A stretch of DNA of 64,000 nt, from the NCBI RefSeq assembly GCF_034190915.1, contig NW_026947484.1:183328982-183392981 (forward strand), written 5' to 3'. Position 1 is the first letter of the stretch, and each line of letters starts with the position of its first letter. The notes beneath the pieces are model-generated. The model was given only the letters and a program-made list of their open reading frames with translations. It was not told the origin of the DNA and ran no database searches. Position numbers and translations under genes: made by a program. Shown one piece after another: positions 35,985 to 48,324 of the stretch. This DNA is from Cavia porcellus. Lineage: Eukaryota; Chordata; Mammalia; Rodentia; Caviidae.

Positions 35985-38900
35985 TTGTCTCCATTTACCT
36001 CCAAAGGCCTCAAGATCATTCTTTTTATAGCTGATTAATATTCCATTGTATAAAAATACCACATCTTTTTCATCCATTCTACAATAGGATGGGATTTTGG
36101 TTGTTTCCAAGATTTAGTTATTACAAATTGTGCTGCTATAAACATGGATGCACATATATCACTGTGGTATGATCTTTTCAAATTTTTTGGGAAAATACCC
36201 AGGAGGGGAATAACTGGGTTGAATGGAACTTCTACTTCTAGTCCTCTGAGAAATCTGATTTCCATAGTGGCTGCACCAGTCTACACTTCCACCAATTGTG
36301 GACAAGTGTTCCTTTTCCCCCACAGCCTCGCCAACGTTTCTTATAGTTGATTTCTTGATGCCAGCCATTCTTTCCAGAGTGAGATGAAATCTCAGTGCTG
36401 TTTTAATTTGCATTTCTCAAATGACCAGTGATGGTGAACACTTCTTCATGTATTTATTTTCCATTTGTATGTCTTCATCTGAGAAATGTGTGTCCATCCC
36501 AAATGCCCATTTTTGGAGAGAGTCTTTGAATTTGGGGGCTTGATGTTTTTCAACTCTTTTTATATACTCTGGATATAAATCCTTTGTCTGAGGGATTGTT
36601 GGCTAAAATTCTTTCCCATTCTGTGGATTTTCTTTTCACTTTGTTGGTGATGTCTTTTGAAGCACAAAAACTTTAATAAGATGAGATCCCAGTTGTTGAT
36701 TCTTGAAGTATTTCCTGTGTGGTTTGTGTTTTGTTCATGAATTCTTTACCTATTCCCTATGTCTCCAAGTTTTCTACCTATCTTGTCTTCCAATAGATTT
36801 GGTGTTTCTGTTTTAATGATTAGAATTTGATCCATTTTGACTTTAGTGCACAGTGATAGGCATAGGTCTAGTTTTAGTCTTTGGCATGTGGAAAGCCAAT
36901 TTTTCCAACACCATTTACTAAAGAGGCTACCTTTTTTCCAGTGAACATGTTTAGCCCCTTTGTCAAATATTAGGTGGCTGAGTGTCTTTGTAGTTGTGCT
37001 TGCATCTTCTAATCTGTGGTCTATTTCTTTGCCAGTCCCATGCTGATTTTATCACTGTGGCTTTGTAGTATAGTTTCAAGTCAGGAGTTGAGATGCCTCT
37101 TGCTTTGCCTTTGTTGTCCAGAATTGCCTCTGTTATTCTAGGTTTCTTCTGTTTCCAAATGAATTTTACAAGTGTTTTCTCTATATCTGTTAGGTATGTT
37201 AATGGTATTTTGGCTGGAATTGCATTAAATCTATGTACAGTTTTGGGAATATGGCCATTTTCACAATGTTGGCTCTTTCTAACCATGAGCAAAGGATATC
37301 TTTCCATTTTCTAATATCCTCTTCAATCTCCTTTTTAAGAGTAGTAAAATTTTCAGCATATAGGTCTTTTTGCATTCTTGGTTAGGTTGATTTCAAGGTA
37401 TTTCATTTCTTTAGATGCTATTGTGAAGGGTGAATCTTTTGTTTGTGTACATGAATGCTATTGATTTTTGAGCATTGACTTTGTATCTGATTACACTGCT
37501 GAATTAGTTTATTACCTCTAGTAGTCTTTTAAAGGAGATTTTTTTGGTCTTTTACATAAAGTATCATGTCATCTGCAAATAATGATAAATTTACTTCTTC
37601 CTTTCTTATCTTTATTTCTTTTATTTCTCTCTCTTGTCTGATTGCTCTGGCTAATATTTCCAGAACTATATTGAATAGGAGTGGTGATAGTGGACATCCT
37701 TGTCTTGTTCCTGATTTTAGAGTAAAGACTTTCAGTTTTTCCATTTAGTATCATGTTGACTGTTGGTTTGTCATAGATGGCCTTTATGAAATTGAAGTAG
37801 ATACCATCTATTCCGAATTTCTGTAGAGTGTTTATCATGAACAAGTTTTGGACTTTATCAAAAGATTTTTCTGCATCTGTGGAGATGACAATGTGATTTT
37901 TATTTTTGGCTCTGTTGATGTGTTACATTTATTGATTTGCATATGCTAAACAATCCCTGCATTCCTGGAATAAATTCCACTTGGTCATGATGTATAATCT
38001 TCTCAATGATTTACTGCATCCCATTTGCCACTATTTTATTGAGAATCTTTGCATCAATGTTCATTAGTGACATTGGCCTGTAATTCTCCTTTTTGGTTTT
38101 GGTCTTTTTCTGGTTTTGGTATCACAGTAATAGTTGCCTCCAGGAATGAGTTAGGAAAGATTGCTTATCTTGAAATTTCATTGAAGAGTTCAAGGTACAT
38201 TGGTGTCAAATCTTCTCTAAATTTCTTGTAGTAGCTGTGAATCTATCAGGCCCTGGACTTTTCTTTGTAGGTAAGTTTTTAATCATGTTTCCAATTCATT
38301 ATCTGATATTGGGTTATTTAAGATTATTATATCTTCTTGACTGAGCTTTGATAGTTCATATGCTTCTAGAAATCTGCCCATTTCCTCTGTGTTTTCTACC
38401 CTATGTGAGTAGAGGTTTTCAAAGTAGGTATTCATGATCTTTTGAATTTCCATGGGATCTGTAATGATTTCTCTCTTTTCAGTCCTTGTTGTGTGAATTT
38501 GAATTTTTTCTTTCTTTTCCTTAATAATTTTGGCTAGAGGTTTATCCATTTTGCTTAATCTCTCAAAAATCGTCTCTTTGATTTGTTAACTCTTTGTATT
38601 GTTTTTTAGTTTCAATTGCATTAATTTCTGCTCTGATTTTTTTACAATTTCTTCTTTTCTATGAGCTTTGAGTTTGACTTGCTCTTCCTTTCCTAGAAGC
38701 TTGAGACGTAGCATCAGGTTGTTTACTTGTGCTCATTCTGTCTAATTGATGTGACAGTTTATTGCTGTATATTTCCTTCTTAGGACCACTTTCATTGTGT
38801 CCCACAGGTTACAGTATGATGTATCCACATTTTCATTGAATTGCAAGTATTGCTTTATTTCTTCTTCAATTTCACCTGCAGCCCACTGGTTGTCCAGAAG

Positions 38901-39437
38901 GTTGTTGTTTAATTTCCATGTATTTATGCAGGTTTTGAAATTTCTTTTGCCATTAATTTCCAATTTCAGTGCACTATGATCAGATATTACATATGAGATA
39001 ATTTCAATTCTTTTGCATTTAGTTAAGAATGTTGTGTGTATGATCTATTTTGGAGAATGTTCCATGTGCAGCTGAGAAGAATGTATATTCTGATGTGGTT
39101 GGGTGGAACACTCTGTAGACTTCTACTAAGTCCGTTTGCTTATAGGTATGATTCTTCAGTTCTGTTATTTCTTTGCTGACTTTTTGTCCAGTTGATCTAT
39201 CTCTTTGTGGCAGTGGGATAATGTCTCTTATTATAGTTGTGTTCTTGTGCATTTGGTTTTTCATATCTAATAGTATTTGTCTAATATTGTTGGGTGCTTC
39301 TGCATTTGGGGCATATATATTTATAACTGTTCTTCTTCTTGAAGTTTTCACTAACAAGTATGTAGTGATTTTCTTTACCTCTTTTAATCATTTTGGGTTT
39401 GAAGTTCACATTGTCTGAAAACAGAATAGCTACCCCT
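35985..39437 (-). pseudogene. L1 ORF2 of copy B, N-terminus missing, broken
   Basis: Recognisable pieces are an endonuclease part at 39357-39019 (VINIYAPN, HPTTSEYTFFSAAHGTFSKIDH), a linker part near 38963-38742, reverse-transcriptase pieces at 37744-37529 with [15 protein letters not shown] and [15 protein letters not shown], and C-terminal pieces at 37307-36963 and 36413-36035. Several frameshifts and stops separate them. The first ~100 residues of the endonuclease are deleted. Confidence 0.85.
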
Positions 39438-40542
39438 GTTCATTCAAGATTTCAATCAATTTCCCATGTTCCTGTATTTTTAAAATCTATTTCTTCGCTG
39501 ACTATGCTGAGTAAATCTTTTACTAAGGTTGTTATTTCTTTCTTTATGTAGGAAAATATTTCTGATGTGATTTCCTCTCTAGTCTCATGAATTTTTTCTT
39601 TATTTCATTTGCTATCTTTTTAGAGATTTCTAGGGTATGACTTTTAAAGTCCTCTATTTCAATTTGCCTGTACCTGCTCCTGATGGACTAGATGTTTGAG
39701 ATTGCATTTTGCCTTTTCATTTTGTCATTTTCACTTCTTGGGCAAATATTTGGTCTTTCAATATCAGTAGTCTCAGTTGTCAGTATTGTGAATCTTAGAA
39801 TCCTACTGTGTATTTGATGTTTGTCCAATTGTTGGGTACCACAATGAAAAGGAGAGTCAGTCACCTGTATTCCTCCTGCAGGGCCTGTTGGGTGAGTCCT
39901 ATATTCTTTCTGTGCTAACTAGCCCAGGAGTATTGATGTAGGTCAATTCTTAGTTCCTGCTGTTGCTATGTCTTCAGGTTGTTGTAGGTCACCCGATCTT
40001 CCTGTCTATATTATTTGTGTCAGCGGAGGCCCTACTGTGTCACTGAGTGTCTCATAAGCTCTTTTAATTTTCTTCAAGTTGGGGAAGGCCTTATTGGCAC
40101 AGTCCTCAACCTTCCTGATGTTCTCTGTTTGGAGCAGGGGATCACCCACCCTCTTGCTAGGTTTGCCAAGGTCTTACAGTTGGAGGGAGCTTCACTCATG
40201 CTCCTATTTACCCACTGAAGATCTCTATTTTAGGGGCAAACTCACCACACTGACTGGAGCCTGCTGAGATCTTCTGTTTGGGTGAAGGGTCCCTGAGTCT
40301 CCCACTGTAATTCGCAGTAGTCCAAGTTTCTTGGAGAAGGAGTGGGAACCGAAGATCAACAGCAGCACTAGGTCTAGGAGATGGGGGCATCTCTGAGGGG
40401 CAGGCCAGCGGCATGAGTCTGTGCATCCATAGGTGTCTGGTCTGACTGGTGGGCTGGTGTCATAGGTCCAGGTATCTATAGGTGGTCTGGGCTGAGGGGT
40501 TGCTGGCAGTGTGGGTCTGGATGTCTGTAGGTGGTCCGGCTG
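39438..40542 (-). other. ORF1 remnant and 5' region of L1 copy B
   Basis: After the deletion junction the DNA resembles the coiled-coil part of ORF1 and then a GC-richer 5' UTR. GATGTTTGAGATTGCATTTTG near 39690 matches copy A near 26115. The last 120 nt contain short units of about 60 nt with TATAGGTGGTCTGGGCTG and TGTAGGTGGTCCGGCTG. These do not resemble the 170-nt monomers of copy A, so the two L1 copies have different 5' regions. Confidence 0.6.
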
Positions 40543-40551
40543 GGGGTAGAT

Positions 40552-42430
40552 ATTTTATACTAAGGTAATTTTATACTAATGTAACAAGAAGTCAAATCCC
40601 TTTGAAAAATAATAGTAAGTGATTGAGACTTTCAATTGTGAGGACCCAGTATTGTGTTGGAAGAGCAGAGGAGCAGCAGAAATGAGCATCTGAAACACAG
40701 ACTGGCTTTCCAGTCAAAGAAGGAGCAGGAAGATTAAACATGAAAGATGTGGAGTAATAAATAATCTAGATCTGAACCTGAGACACAGGACCTAACCACT
40801 TCTGTGTGGCCTTGCTTGCTCCAGCACGGAAGGCACAGAGAAAACATAACTTGTCTAACTTGTCTAGAGTGATGCGTATGCTATAGTGACGTAGACAGAA
40901 GCTAGAAAGAGGTATTAAAGCTGTCTGGGAAGCCAAATGAATTGAGATTTTCTAGAAATAGCATACTGCCACTATGTGTGCATCTGTGTGAGATAATAAA
41001 CTGAAAGACTGTCAGATAAAATTAGCAGAAAGTCATGCGATGAAAACAATGATGTTGGGGAAATAGAAAAACCCAAGCCACAAATATTTGTCCTCGGGTC
41101 ACATTCGGGACGTATAAGTTCCAGGTGAAGCCAACAATTTGATTTATGACTTTTTTGTTACATGACCTAGCATTGTAAACGCAATATTTGTATTACTCCC
41201 ACTCATTCTTCCACTCAAAAAGAAGAAAACCCACACCAGCAAATAAAGTCTACAGTTCTCTTGTTCTATATCTATATCTTGTTCTATATCTGAGAATAAA
41301 TTGTTTAATAAGTTGCTACTGTGTTAGATGTCAGAGATAAGAAGATAATAGAGATATCAGCCTTCCCTAAGCATCTTTTTGGTTTACTCAGGAAAACAGT
41401 GCAATGCCAGAATTATTGTCAGACACAGGGGTGAGTGAATAACCTTTGCTGCCTTAGAAGAATTCCTACACGAGTTGAATTGGGAAAATTATTAACCGCA
41501 GCCCAATGAAGAACTGAAAGGAACACTTTCTGGGTAAGAGAATAACATGTATTTAAAGTTGGAGTGTTAAAATGTCATTTTGGATTCAGGCAAAAAAAGT
41601 AACGTGAATGGATCATCAAAACATGAAAGCAGGAGTAACAAGTAGCAAAGCTGAAATCACCACGTGTGATAGTCCACACTGACCCACGGGGTTTACACTT
41701 ACACACACTTAGGTACTAACTCGAGACCTTCACCGGCAAAAATGTCTCAGTATAACTTTAATTTTTAATCAACCACTTTGGTGGAACTTGGAGAAAAGTT
41801 GGAAATGGGTTAAGACTAAAACTTTTAATCTAAGTAAACAGGGAGAGTTTGAGTCCTGGTGCAGTAGGACAGACAGAATGCAGATTGCTTGGGTTATACC
41901 ATCATCCATTGCTTGCTAGGTGGTATAACTCAGCTTAAGAAGTTAAAGTAGCACAGCTGAACATAATTTTATAGAACTGGGAGACCATTAAAATGAGCTC
42001 TCTGTCAAGATTTTACTATGGACTGGAAGGTGCACAATTAATGATTCATTTTGACTTAATTTGAAAGTTTCTGGGAAAACCAAAGATGTATTGATCAAGA
42101 GCACTGAAGGGCTGTATGCCAATTTCAGCGATCACAGGAACATCAGTTAGCATGCTTAAATCATGAGGCAAGCAATCCAATCAATGTTGAGCTAAGGGGA
42201 TTTCTTTGGTAGCTTACTTAGCTTGCCTAAAGAAAACAGTTGTTCATTTCTGAGTGAAAAAAAAAATCTGGCTGAGAAATCATTTTATTGCCTCAAAGTT
42301 GAATCAAGATCAAGGGAAAGACAATTTTTTATTTTAAGAAGGAAACACTGTTAATAAAATGGAAGACAGCAAATAGCCTTCCAAGTTTTCTGGAGGAGAA
42401 AGTGAACTGAGTATGGTTATTATCTGGAAA
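40552..42430. other. Intergenic DNA
   Basis: No gene. A short direct repeat, TTGTTCTATATCT, lies near 41260-41290. No other feature was recognised. Confidence 0.45.
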
Positions 42431-42936
42431 GTATATTAGTGTGTCAGGACTGCCGTACCAAGACACTGTAGCTTAGGTAGCTTGAACAACAGATGCTGAT
42501 TTTGTCACATTTCTGAAGTCTAGAGGTCCAAGATCAAGGTGTTTTCAGGCTTGGCTTCCCCTGAAACCTCTCGCTTCGTTAACAGAAAACAGTCTCCTTT
42601 TGGAGTGTTCACAGGCTCATCTTCATGTGTACGTGTGTCAGATTAGGTCCTCTCTGAAGATTTCATTTTGACTTAGTCACCCCCTTAAGGACCTGATCTA
42701 TAAATATAGTTACATTCTGAGGTAGTGGAGCCTAGGATGTCAAAAAATGAACTTTGGAAGATAAAATTTCAGTCCATATTAGAGGCTTCAGTCACTTGGC
42801 ACTGGGCTTTAAGAACATTGTCTATAAATATGGCTGTATTCTGAGGTACTGGGGATTAGGGTTTCAGAAAATGAACTTTGGGCGCAGAAATTTCAATCTG
42901 TGTCAGAAGCCATGGTCACTTGGCACTGGGCATATT
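42430..42936 (-). mobile_element. MLT1-type MaLR LTR with internal tandem duplication
   Basis: The DNA is the reverse complement of a MLT1-like LTR: it starts near GTGTCAGGACTGCCGTACCA, has GTAGCTTGAACAACAGATG and CTAGAGGTCCAAGATCAAGG, and ends with ACATTCTGAGGTAGTGGAGC. The last 124 nt occur twice in tandem (about 42688-42811 and 42812-42936), both with TCTATAAATAT, ATTCTGAGGTA and CACTTGGCACTGGGC. It is an ancient non-coding LTR remnant. Confidence 0.72.
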
Positions 42937-43048
42937 ACATTTCTTCAGTAACACACTTAGAAGCCTAGTTCCTTTGAGGCTGGGAAACATTTTGTGTTCT
43001 GTGTGGTCTATGCAGCCACTAAAATCCATACAGTTATGGATTAAGAAC

Positions 43049-43745
43049 TGGTGGTCAACTTAATGCCAGCTGGATTACATCAGCATGGCATTGAACTTCC
43101 TCCACCTGAGGAAAGTTGCCAGCATAAATAGGTGAAGAAGAAGGGAGGTGTTGAGGGTTGAGGCATTAAGGAGGCATTGTGAGTTCTCCTATGAGTTGCT
43201 GTCTGAGCTGTTGGTTCTCCTGGAGAAGTTTTGGTCCTCACATCGAGCATAGCTTCCTGGCTCGGAAGGGGAAGACATGTGCTGCCTGGTCTCCAGGATG
43301 AACTCGTCACGCTGCTTCCTGGCTGTGCTTGTCATTGGAGGAGCTCCAGGCCTCCGTGTCCCTGAAGACGGATGGCTGTGGTGTCTTTCAGCATAGTCCT
43401 GGTCTTTGTTGTGAATGTGACTTCTTGGCTCCAGCATAGAAGCCTCATCCCACTAGCACAGCTCCATTATCCTGCTGGCATAGACTTTCTGGCTTCCACC
43501 GCTGACCCTTGGGTCTTCCTGGCACGGATCCGTAAAAGAGACTGGCGTGAGTCCTTCTTGTGGGCTCTGGATCTCCAGTTGGGCTCGTGGGAGGCATTGT
43601 CCTGAGCTCTGGATTTTTATCTGGACTCATGTGCAACATTGCTGTGGGGTTTAGGCTCTTGACTAAATAATCTATGCCTTTGGTGTTGCGGATAGATTTT
43701 CGGCATTTTCCTGTGTTAACTCCCGGTGACCATTATAAAAATAAT
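43049..43745 (-). repeat. Unclassified interspersed repeat, left copy of an inverted pair
   Basis: Its reverse complement is homologous to 44240-44805. Shared pieces are GCAATGT-GCATGAGTCC, GTCAG-GGTGGAAGC-AGAAAGT, GGAGCC-GGAAGC-ATGCTC followed by GTGAGGACC, and the end CAGCTGG ... AAGTT-ACCACCA. It has internal short repeats of GAGCCAGGAAG / CCAGGAAG type. Several open frames here (such as 43189-43437) come from repeat sequence and are not genes. The family was not recognised. Confidence 0.68.
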
Positions 43746-44239
43746 ATTGTAAACTCCATGTCTTGATCCTAATTGTTCTCTGTGTACAACCTCTGACTAC
43801 AACATACTGACCCAATTTCCAAAGACAGTTTACTCTCTTTCCGCCTGAGAGTGCAGCCGCCTGGTAAGCTTACTGGTGGCTTCCTAACAGTATGTCTAGG
43901 AACACAAGTTAGGAGTAGGGGTCACTGATGAAATCTGGGCACAGAAAATCATGGCTTTCACTGCAGTTTCCACATCACTTCAGCCTCATTGGAAAGGACG
44001 CTCAAGACTCAGGGCTTTTGATATAGTTAAATCCTATTTCTTTGCTTTATTGTAATTTTGACATGTAATGGTTCTCTATGGATAACACAGGCTAAAGTGA
44101 AATAAAATCATGTCCAAGAAAAATTTCTGTGAATCATAGTCAAAGAAGGGTTCCATAGAAATAATCAAATCAAAGATAATTTATACCCTCTTGTAGTCAA
44201 GGTTTGCAAGGAAATAGATTTAATACAGGACACATAATT

Positions 44240-44805
44240 TATGGGATTATTTTATAATATTCACTCAAAGAGTCAAATGCAGGAGACCTGTCCGTGTACT
44301 AGAAATCCAAAGAATCCAGCTGAGGGTCCAGATCCCAAGGCAATGTGCTGCATGAGTCCATCTGAAGACCTAGAGTCTGTGGCAGTGTCTTCCACGTGTC
44401 CATCTTGAGGAGCTAAAGCCACGACAATGTCTCATGTAAGTCTGTATCAAAAACTGCACTGAGAAGGCCCAGACGTCAGTGGTGGAAGCTAGAAAGTTTG
44501 CGCTAGGGGATGAAGGATCTGTGCAGCAGGCTGGGGGATCTGCACTGGAGCCAGGAAGCGATGCTCAAGGTGAGGACCGGAGCTCCCCTGAAAAGTACGA
44601 CAGCCATTCTCAGCGACAGTGAGACGATGATAACAGTCGAGCTCATATCAGGAAAAGCAGAAGGATGAGCTTTTCCAGGAGATTCAGCAGCACCATCTTC
44701 CCTTCCGGTTTTCATCTTAGGCTGTCGGCAACAAACTCAGATGGACCTTCTATACCCGAACTGCACTGATTCGTTTCAGCTGGGTGTTACAAGTTAAACC
44801 ACCAC
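44240..44805 (+). repeat. Unclassified interspersed repeat, right copy of an inverted pair
   Basis: The + strand partner of 43049-43745. It begins GGATTATTTTATAATATTCA, has GCAATGTGCTGCATGAGTCC, GGAGCCAGGAAGCGATGCTC and GTGAGGACCGGAGCTCC, and ends with CAGCTGGGTGTTACAAGTTA then AACCACCAC. Identity to the left copy is moderate and gapped, so the pair is old. Confidence 0.68.
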
Positions 44806-45736
44806 ATACCCTGAACCAGGACAGCTTAAAGTCATGGGAAACGAAAGTCAGGAAGTAATGGATACAAATGGGAAGGTGCGTGTGTGTTGGGGGGCTACAT
44901 TAGTCTAAAGTGTAACCAGAGATGGTGAGATTTGCACAGCAAGGGCAATACATTAAATAGACACCTGAGGTATGGATCCTTTTGCCACATGATTGTCTAT
45001 TTTGTAGACACGCTGTCTCAGTCTGCTTCTTATTACCATGATAATGACTGCAGTGTGGGAGCTACAGGTTCATTAAAAGAATCAAGATTATGTACCTGAA
45101 ACAGGCAGACGTAACAGGCAAGAGTTCACCTGTCCTGCCCAAGAACATGTAAGGAGCTTGGCCCACTACACTACTTCGCATTTCTAAGCACAGTTTGGTT
45201 GGGAGACTTAAGATAGAATTTTGTCAAGCGTCCTCAATAAAACCAGAGTGAGTTGAATTTAAACTCCAGGCTGCTATAATCATCTATGACCACTAGATGG
45301 CGGAAAAGACTTGCTGTCTGAGGTCATTCTACAAAAGCCTGCTCACAACAGAAATTCAGATTATTTTTTAAAAAGTAAACAACTAAGAGGGCTGCTAATG
45401 TCACATCAAAGACTGAATACTAAGAAATAGTTACAATGAGCCTTAGGCTGTGGGGGAATAGAAGTAAGTAGTAGATTTAGTCTCTGTCCTTGAACTTCAC
45501 TGTGTCTCTTACAGGAATCTTAATCTACCTTGTCTGGCCATTGCTTACAGTAAACATGGGAGTGCTCTGCTTCTGCTTTATGTGGTCACAAGAGAGGGAG
45601 GTCGGTCAGGACCAGTTTCCGTGGTAAGAGATTTTCCAAAGCAGAACTGAAGCTCGTCCCATAGCATGGTTTCAGTTTGAGCAGAGGAGGGCAATGTACT
45701 TCTACAAGGCTGGTTCTAGTCAGTGACCCCGAAGAA
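44806..45736. other. Intergenic DNA
   Basis: No gene. A stretch at about 45015-45080 (CTCAGTCTGCTTCTTATTAC) may be a MaLR LTR end, but it is too diverged to call. Confidence 0.4.
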
Positions 45737-46160
45737 GGCACATTAATTTTCTGGAGCTGTCATAGCAAAATATCATAGTCCGAATGGCTTAAACAACAGA
45801 AATTTGCTATTTCACAGACTGCAGGTACAGTTCCTTCAGGGCGTTAGTAGAATCTGTTCCACGTCTCCAGCCTGGCTTCCGGTCATTTGCTGGCTGTTTT
45901 TTTCTTTGCATTTCTTGGTTTGAGGAAATATCACTTCTTTCTTTGCCTGCATCTTTACATTGTGTTCTCTCTGTACCATTTCTGTGAATAAATTTTCCCT
46001 TTTTAAAAGGACAACAGATACACCAAGGGCGTGTGCTACCACAGTGTGACCTCATCTTAATGAATTACGTCTGCAGTGACTTTATTGCCAAATCAGGTCA
46101 CATTCTGTGGTACTGAGGATTACAAATTCAACATATGAATATTTAGAAGGCTCAATTCAA
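45737..46160 (-). mobile_element. MLT1-type MaLR LTR
   Basis: A nearly complete inverted MLT1-like LTR: GAGCTGTCATAGCAAAATAT, GGCTTAAACAACAGAAATTT, TTCTCTCTGTACCATTTCTG, TTAAAAGGACAACAGATACA and GTCACATTCTGTGGTACTGA, ending TTCAACATATGAATATTTAG. The LTR is an ancient non-coding retroviral-like remnant. Open frames at 45807-46055 belong to it and are not genes. Confidence 0.78.
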
Positions 46161-46344
46161 CCTATATAGAAGGCTTCAAAAAACACTATCATCCAAGAAG
46201 GGGTTGTAAGTATTCCAATTCATTATTCTTTTTCTTCTTCTTCATTTTTCCATCAGAGTTATATGAAATTTCATGAGGTGATCAACATGGCAATTCTGTA
46301 GAAAAATATGAAGCCTGCCATTTAATCTTGATGCTAAAACAATG

Positions 46345-46530
46345 TTAAATCTTCCTCCTTCCCTTCCTTCCTCCCTGCCTCTTCTCTTCCCCATTCCTCT
46401 CCTTCTTTCTTTGTCCTTCTTTCCTCATTCTGTCCCTCACTCCTTCCTTCCCTTCTCCTCCTGTGTCCGCCCTCCCTTCCTCCCTGTCTTCTGTCCCTTC
46501 CCTTGCAAATCCTTCCTTCCTTTTTTATCA
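46345..46530 (+). repeat. Pyrimidine-rich (CCTT/CTTCC)n tract
   Basis: About 185 nt of almost pure C/T on the + strand, with CCTTCC, CTTCCTCC and TTCTTTC repeats. A polypurine-polypyrimidine tract of this length can form triplex DNA. The open frames through it code only Pro/Ser/Phe- or Arg/Lys/Glu/Gly-rich repeats and are rejected. Confidence 0.9.
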
Positions 46531-46534
46531 CACA

Positions 46535-48324
46535 ATGATGTTTTTATGAAGTCTGATATAAAACTGGATAATACAGAATTAACACAAATAGGAGCATAGA
46601 AAAATAGGATAAAAAGTTTATTAAAACACTAGTATTTGTACTTCATGTAGAAGAGAAAAAACCGTGACAACCTAGGGCCTTTTTAAGTTGAATGCACAGA
46701 TTTCCTGTAGAATATGTCTAACGCCTCGTCCTTGGTGCATGGGCCACAATTTTTTCTTTTTTTCCCTCCTCTCCCCTCCTTTTTGAGTCTTGAAAGACAC
46801 CAACTCCTTAGCTAGCAGGTAAGGCAAGAAACTCCTTGTAATATCATCCTGAGTTCTAATTGCAACCAAGGTAAAATTTATTAGGGAATGATGGACTTTA
46901 CAGAGTGAAAATGGGTGCTGGGAAGAATGCGTAACAGGAGGACACTAGAAAATGATTCTACCTTAGCAAGAGCAAGTCAATATTCATGACTGTATTGCAG
47001 CTGAATCTTGGTGTTGTGCTGACTTTGGTTTTGTAATCTGTGTTATTCGCATTACATATATTTAGAAAAATATTTTGTTCATTACTGTGTTCAATACACT
47101 TTTGAAAAATACACTTTTTTAGTGAAAAACTTGTTTTTAGGACAGAGAACTCTGAGCTGGGTCAGGCAGGATCACTATCTTCATGGGAAGGGTGACCCAG
47201 AGTAATAGCGCTCATTCAGAGCTGAAATTTCAGCTTGTGCATTTCAGCAGCGTGAACTGCCTGGCGTCCACTGAGACCAGTGGGAGGATCCAGGGCAAGG
47301 GCCAGACCCTGCAGGTGGTTCATGGGGGGCCACGCCAGCTCATCACTCATCCTTGTGCACTTGTCATTGCCTCTGTCCTCCAAACTCATTGACCATTCTG
47401 TTGACCACATTTATGGGTCAGGCATATGAGGGTTGGCAGAATACCTGGACACATCGTTGTGCATATTTGCTGAGTGTGATTGTCATGATGTGAAGTGTCC
47501 TCTTCCCGTCTGAAGGACAACTCTCCAATGTCCTCTATTAACCTTAATGTGATCATTAATTCTTCAGCTTATCAGCATTCTCAAATAACATTATGTTAAT
47601 ACTTAACTCTTCTATCACAGGCTTAAATTTGTTTTCAAAATACTCAACACATTCAATGAATTTTCAATACATGGAACATGTATTTATGATTATAATTGTA
47701 TGGTCTACTAATGTAAAACAATCTTGCTTGTATAAAAATTCTTCCTAATTTGAATGCCAGATTAGTTGTAGTTTTGCAGAGAACCCCAAGTCTTTGAGGT
47801 TCTCTAACAATGGAAATAAGTGTGAAAAGTACTGGGAGAAGATAATATAATCACCAGGCAAAACTGCTATCCCTAAATCAAATATAGGAGTCCTTGCAGT
47901 AGCACAAGGCCAAAAATGGAAATGAGTATGCTAACCTAAAACATAAGACATGCTCCAAGGGGTCACACAGCCTAAAGATCTTGTTTGCACCCATATTCTG
48001 TTCCCGCATTCAGCCCATTGTTAGTACCCTATGGATGCATGTTCACTCACTATATGACTGAGCAGATTCAAATAGTTAAACTACTAGTTTGGAAACTGAT
48101 TAAAGGACCACAACTAATTTGTCAAATAATTTTCAGGCAGGTCACAAAAGATTATAAATCCAGATAATTTATAATTCATTTTATTATTTTTACAAATAGT
48201 TGAAAAACTGACAGTAATTAAAGTACAGCCTTCAAAATACAACTAAATTAAATTTGCAAATTGGCAAATCAATACATCAAAAAACATATCACAGTACATG
48301 TAAATTTTCTGCAACTCTCATGTA
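46535..48324. other. Intergenic DNA
   Basis: No gene recognised. A GC-rich patch at about 47150-47400 has short overlapping open frames on both strands without domains. Confidence 0.45.

Larger units (their letters stand above)
35582..40542 (-). mobile_element. L1 retrotransposon, copy B, internally deleted
   Basis: About 4.96 kb of L1 on the - strand: a B-type 3' UTR (35.59-35.9 kb), most of ORF2 (about 36.0-39.43 kb), a partial ORF1/5' region (39.44-39.85 kb) and a GC-rich 5' end to about 40.54 kb. The 9-nt sequence GGGGTAGAT flanks it (35573-35581 and 40543-40551) and may be an imperfect target-site duplication. ORF2 bases after ACAGAATAGCTACCCCTG (39437) jump straight into ORF1-region sequence, so the ORF2 start, the spacer and the ORF1 RNA-binding part are missing. 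It is dead as an element. Confidence 0.85.

Noticed and set aside
36144..39418. + strand open frames inside L1 copy B
   Set aside because: Antisense to broken ORF2 sequence.
43080..43639. Overlapping open frames with Pro/Ser/Arg-rich peptides
   Set aside because: They fall inside one copy of the unclassified inverted repeat and are not shared as a frame with the other copy.
46334..46599. Open frames through the polypyrimidine tract
   Set aside because: They encode only low-complexity repeats forced by the C/T composition.
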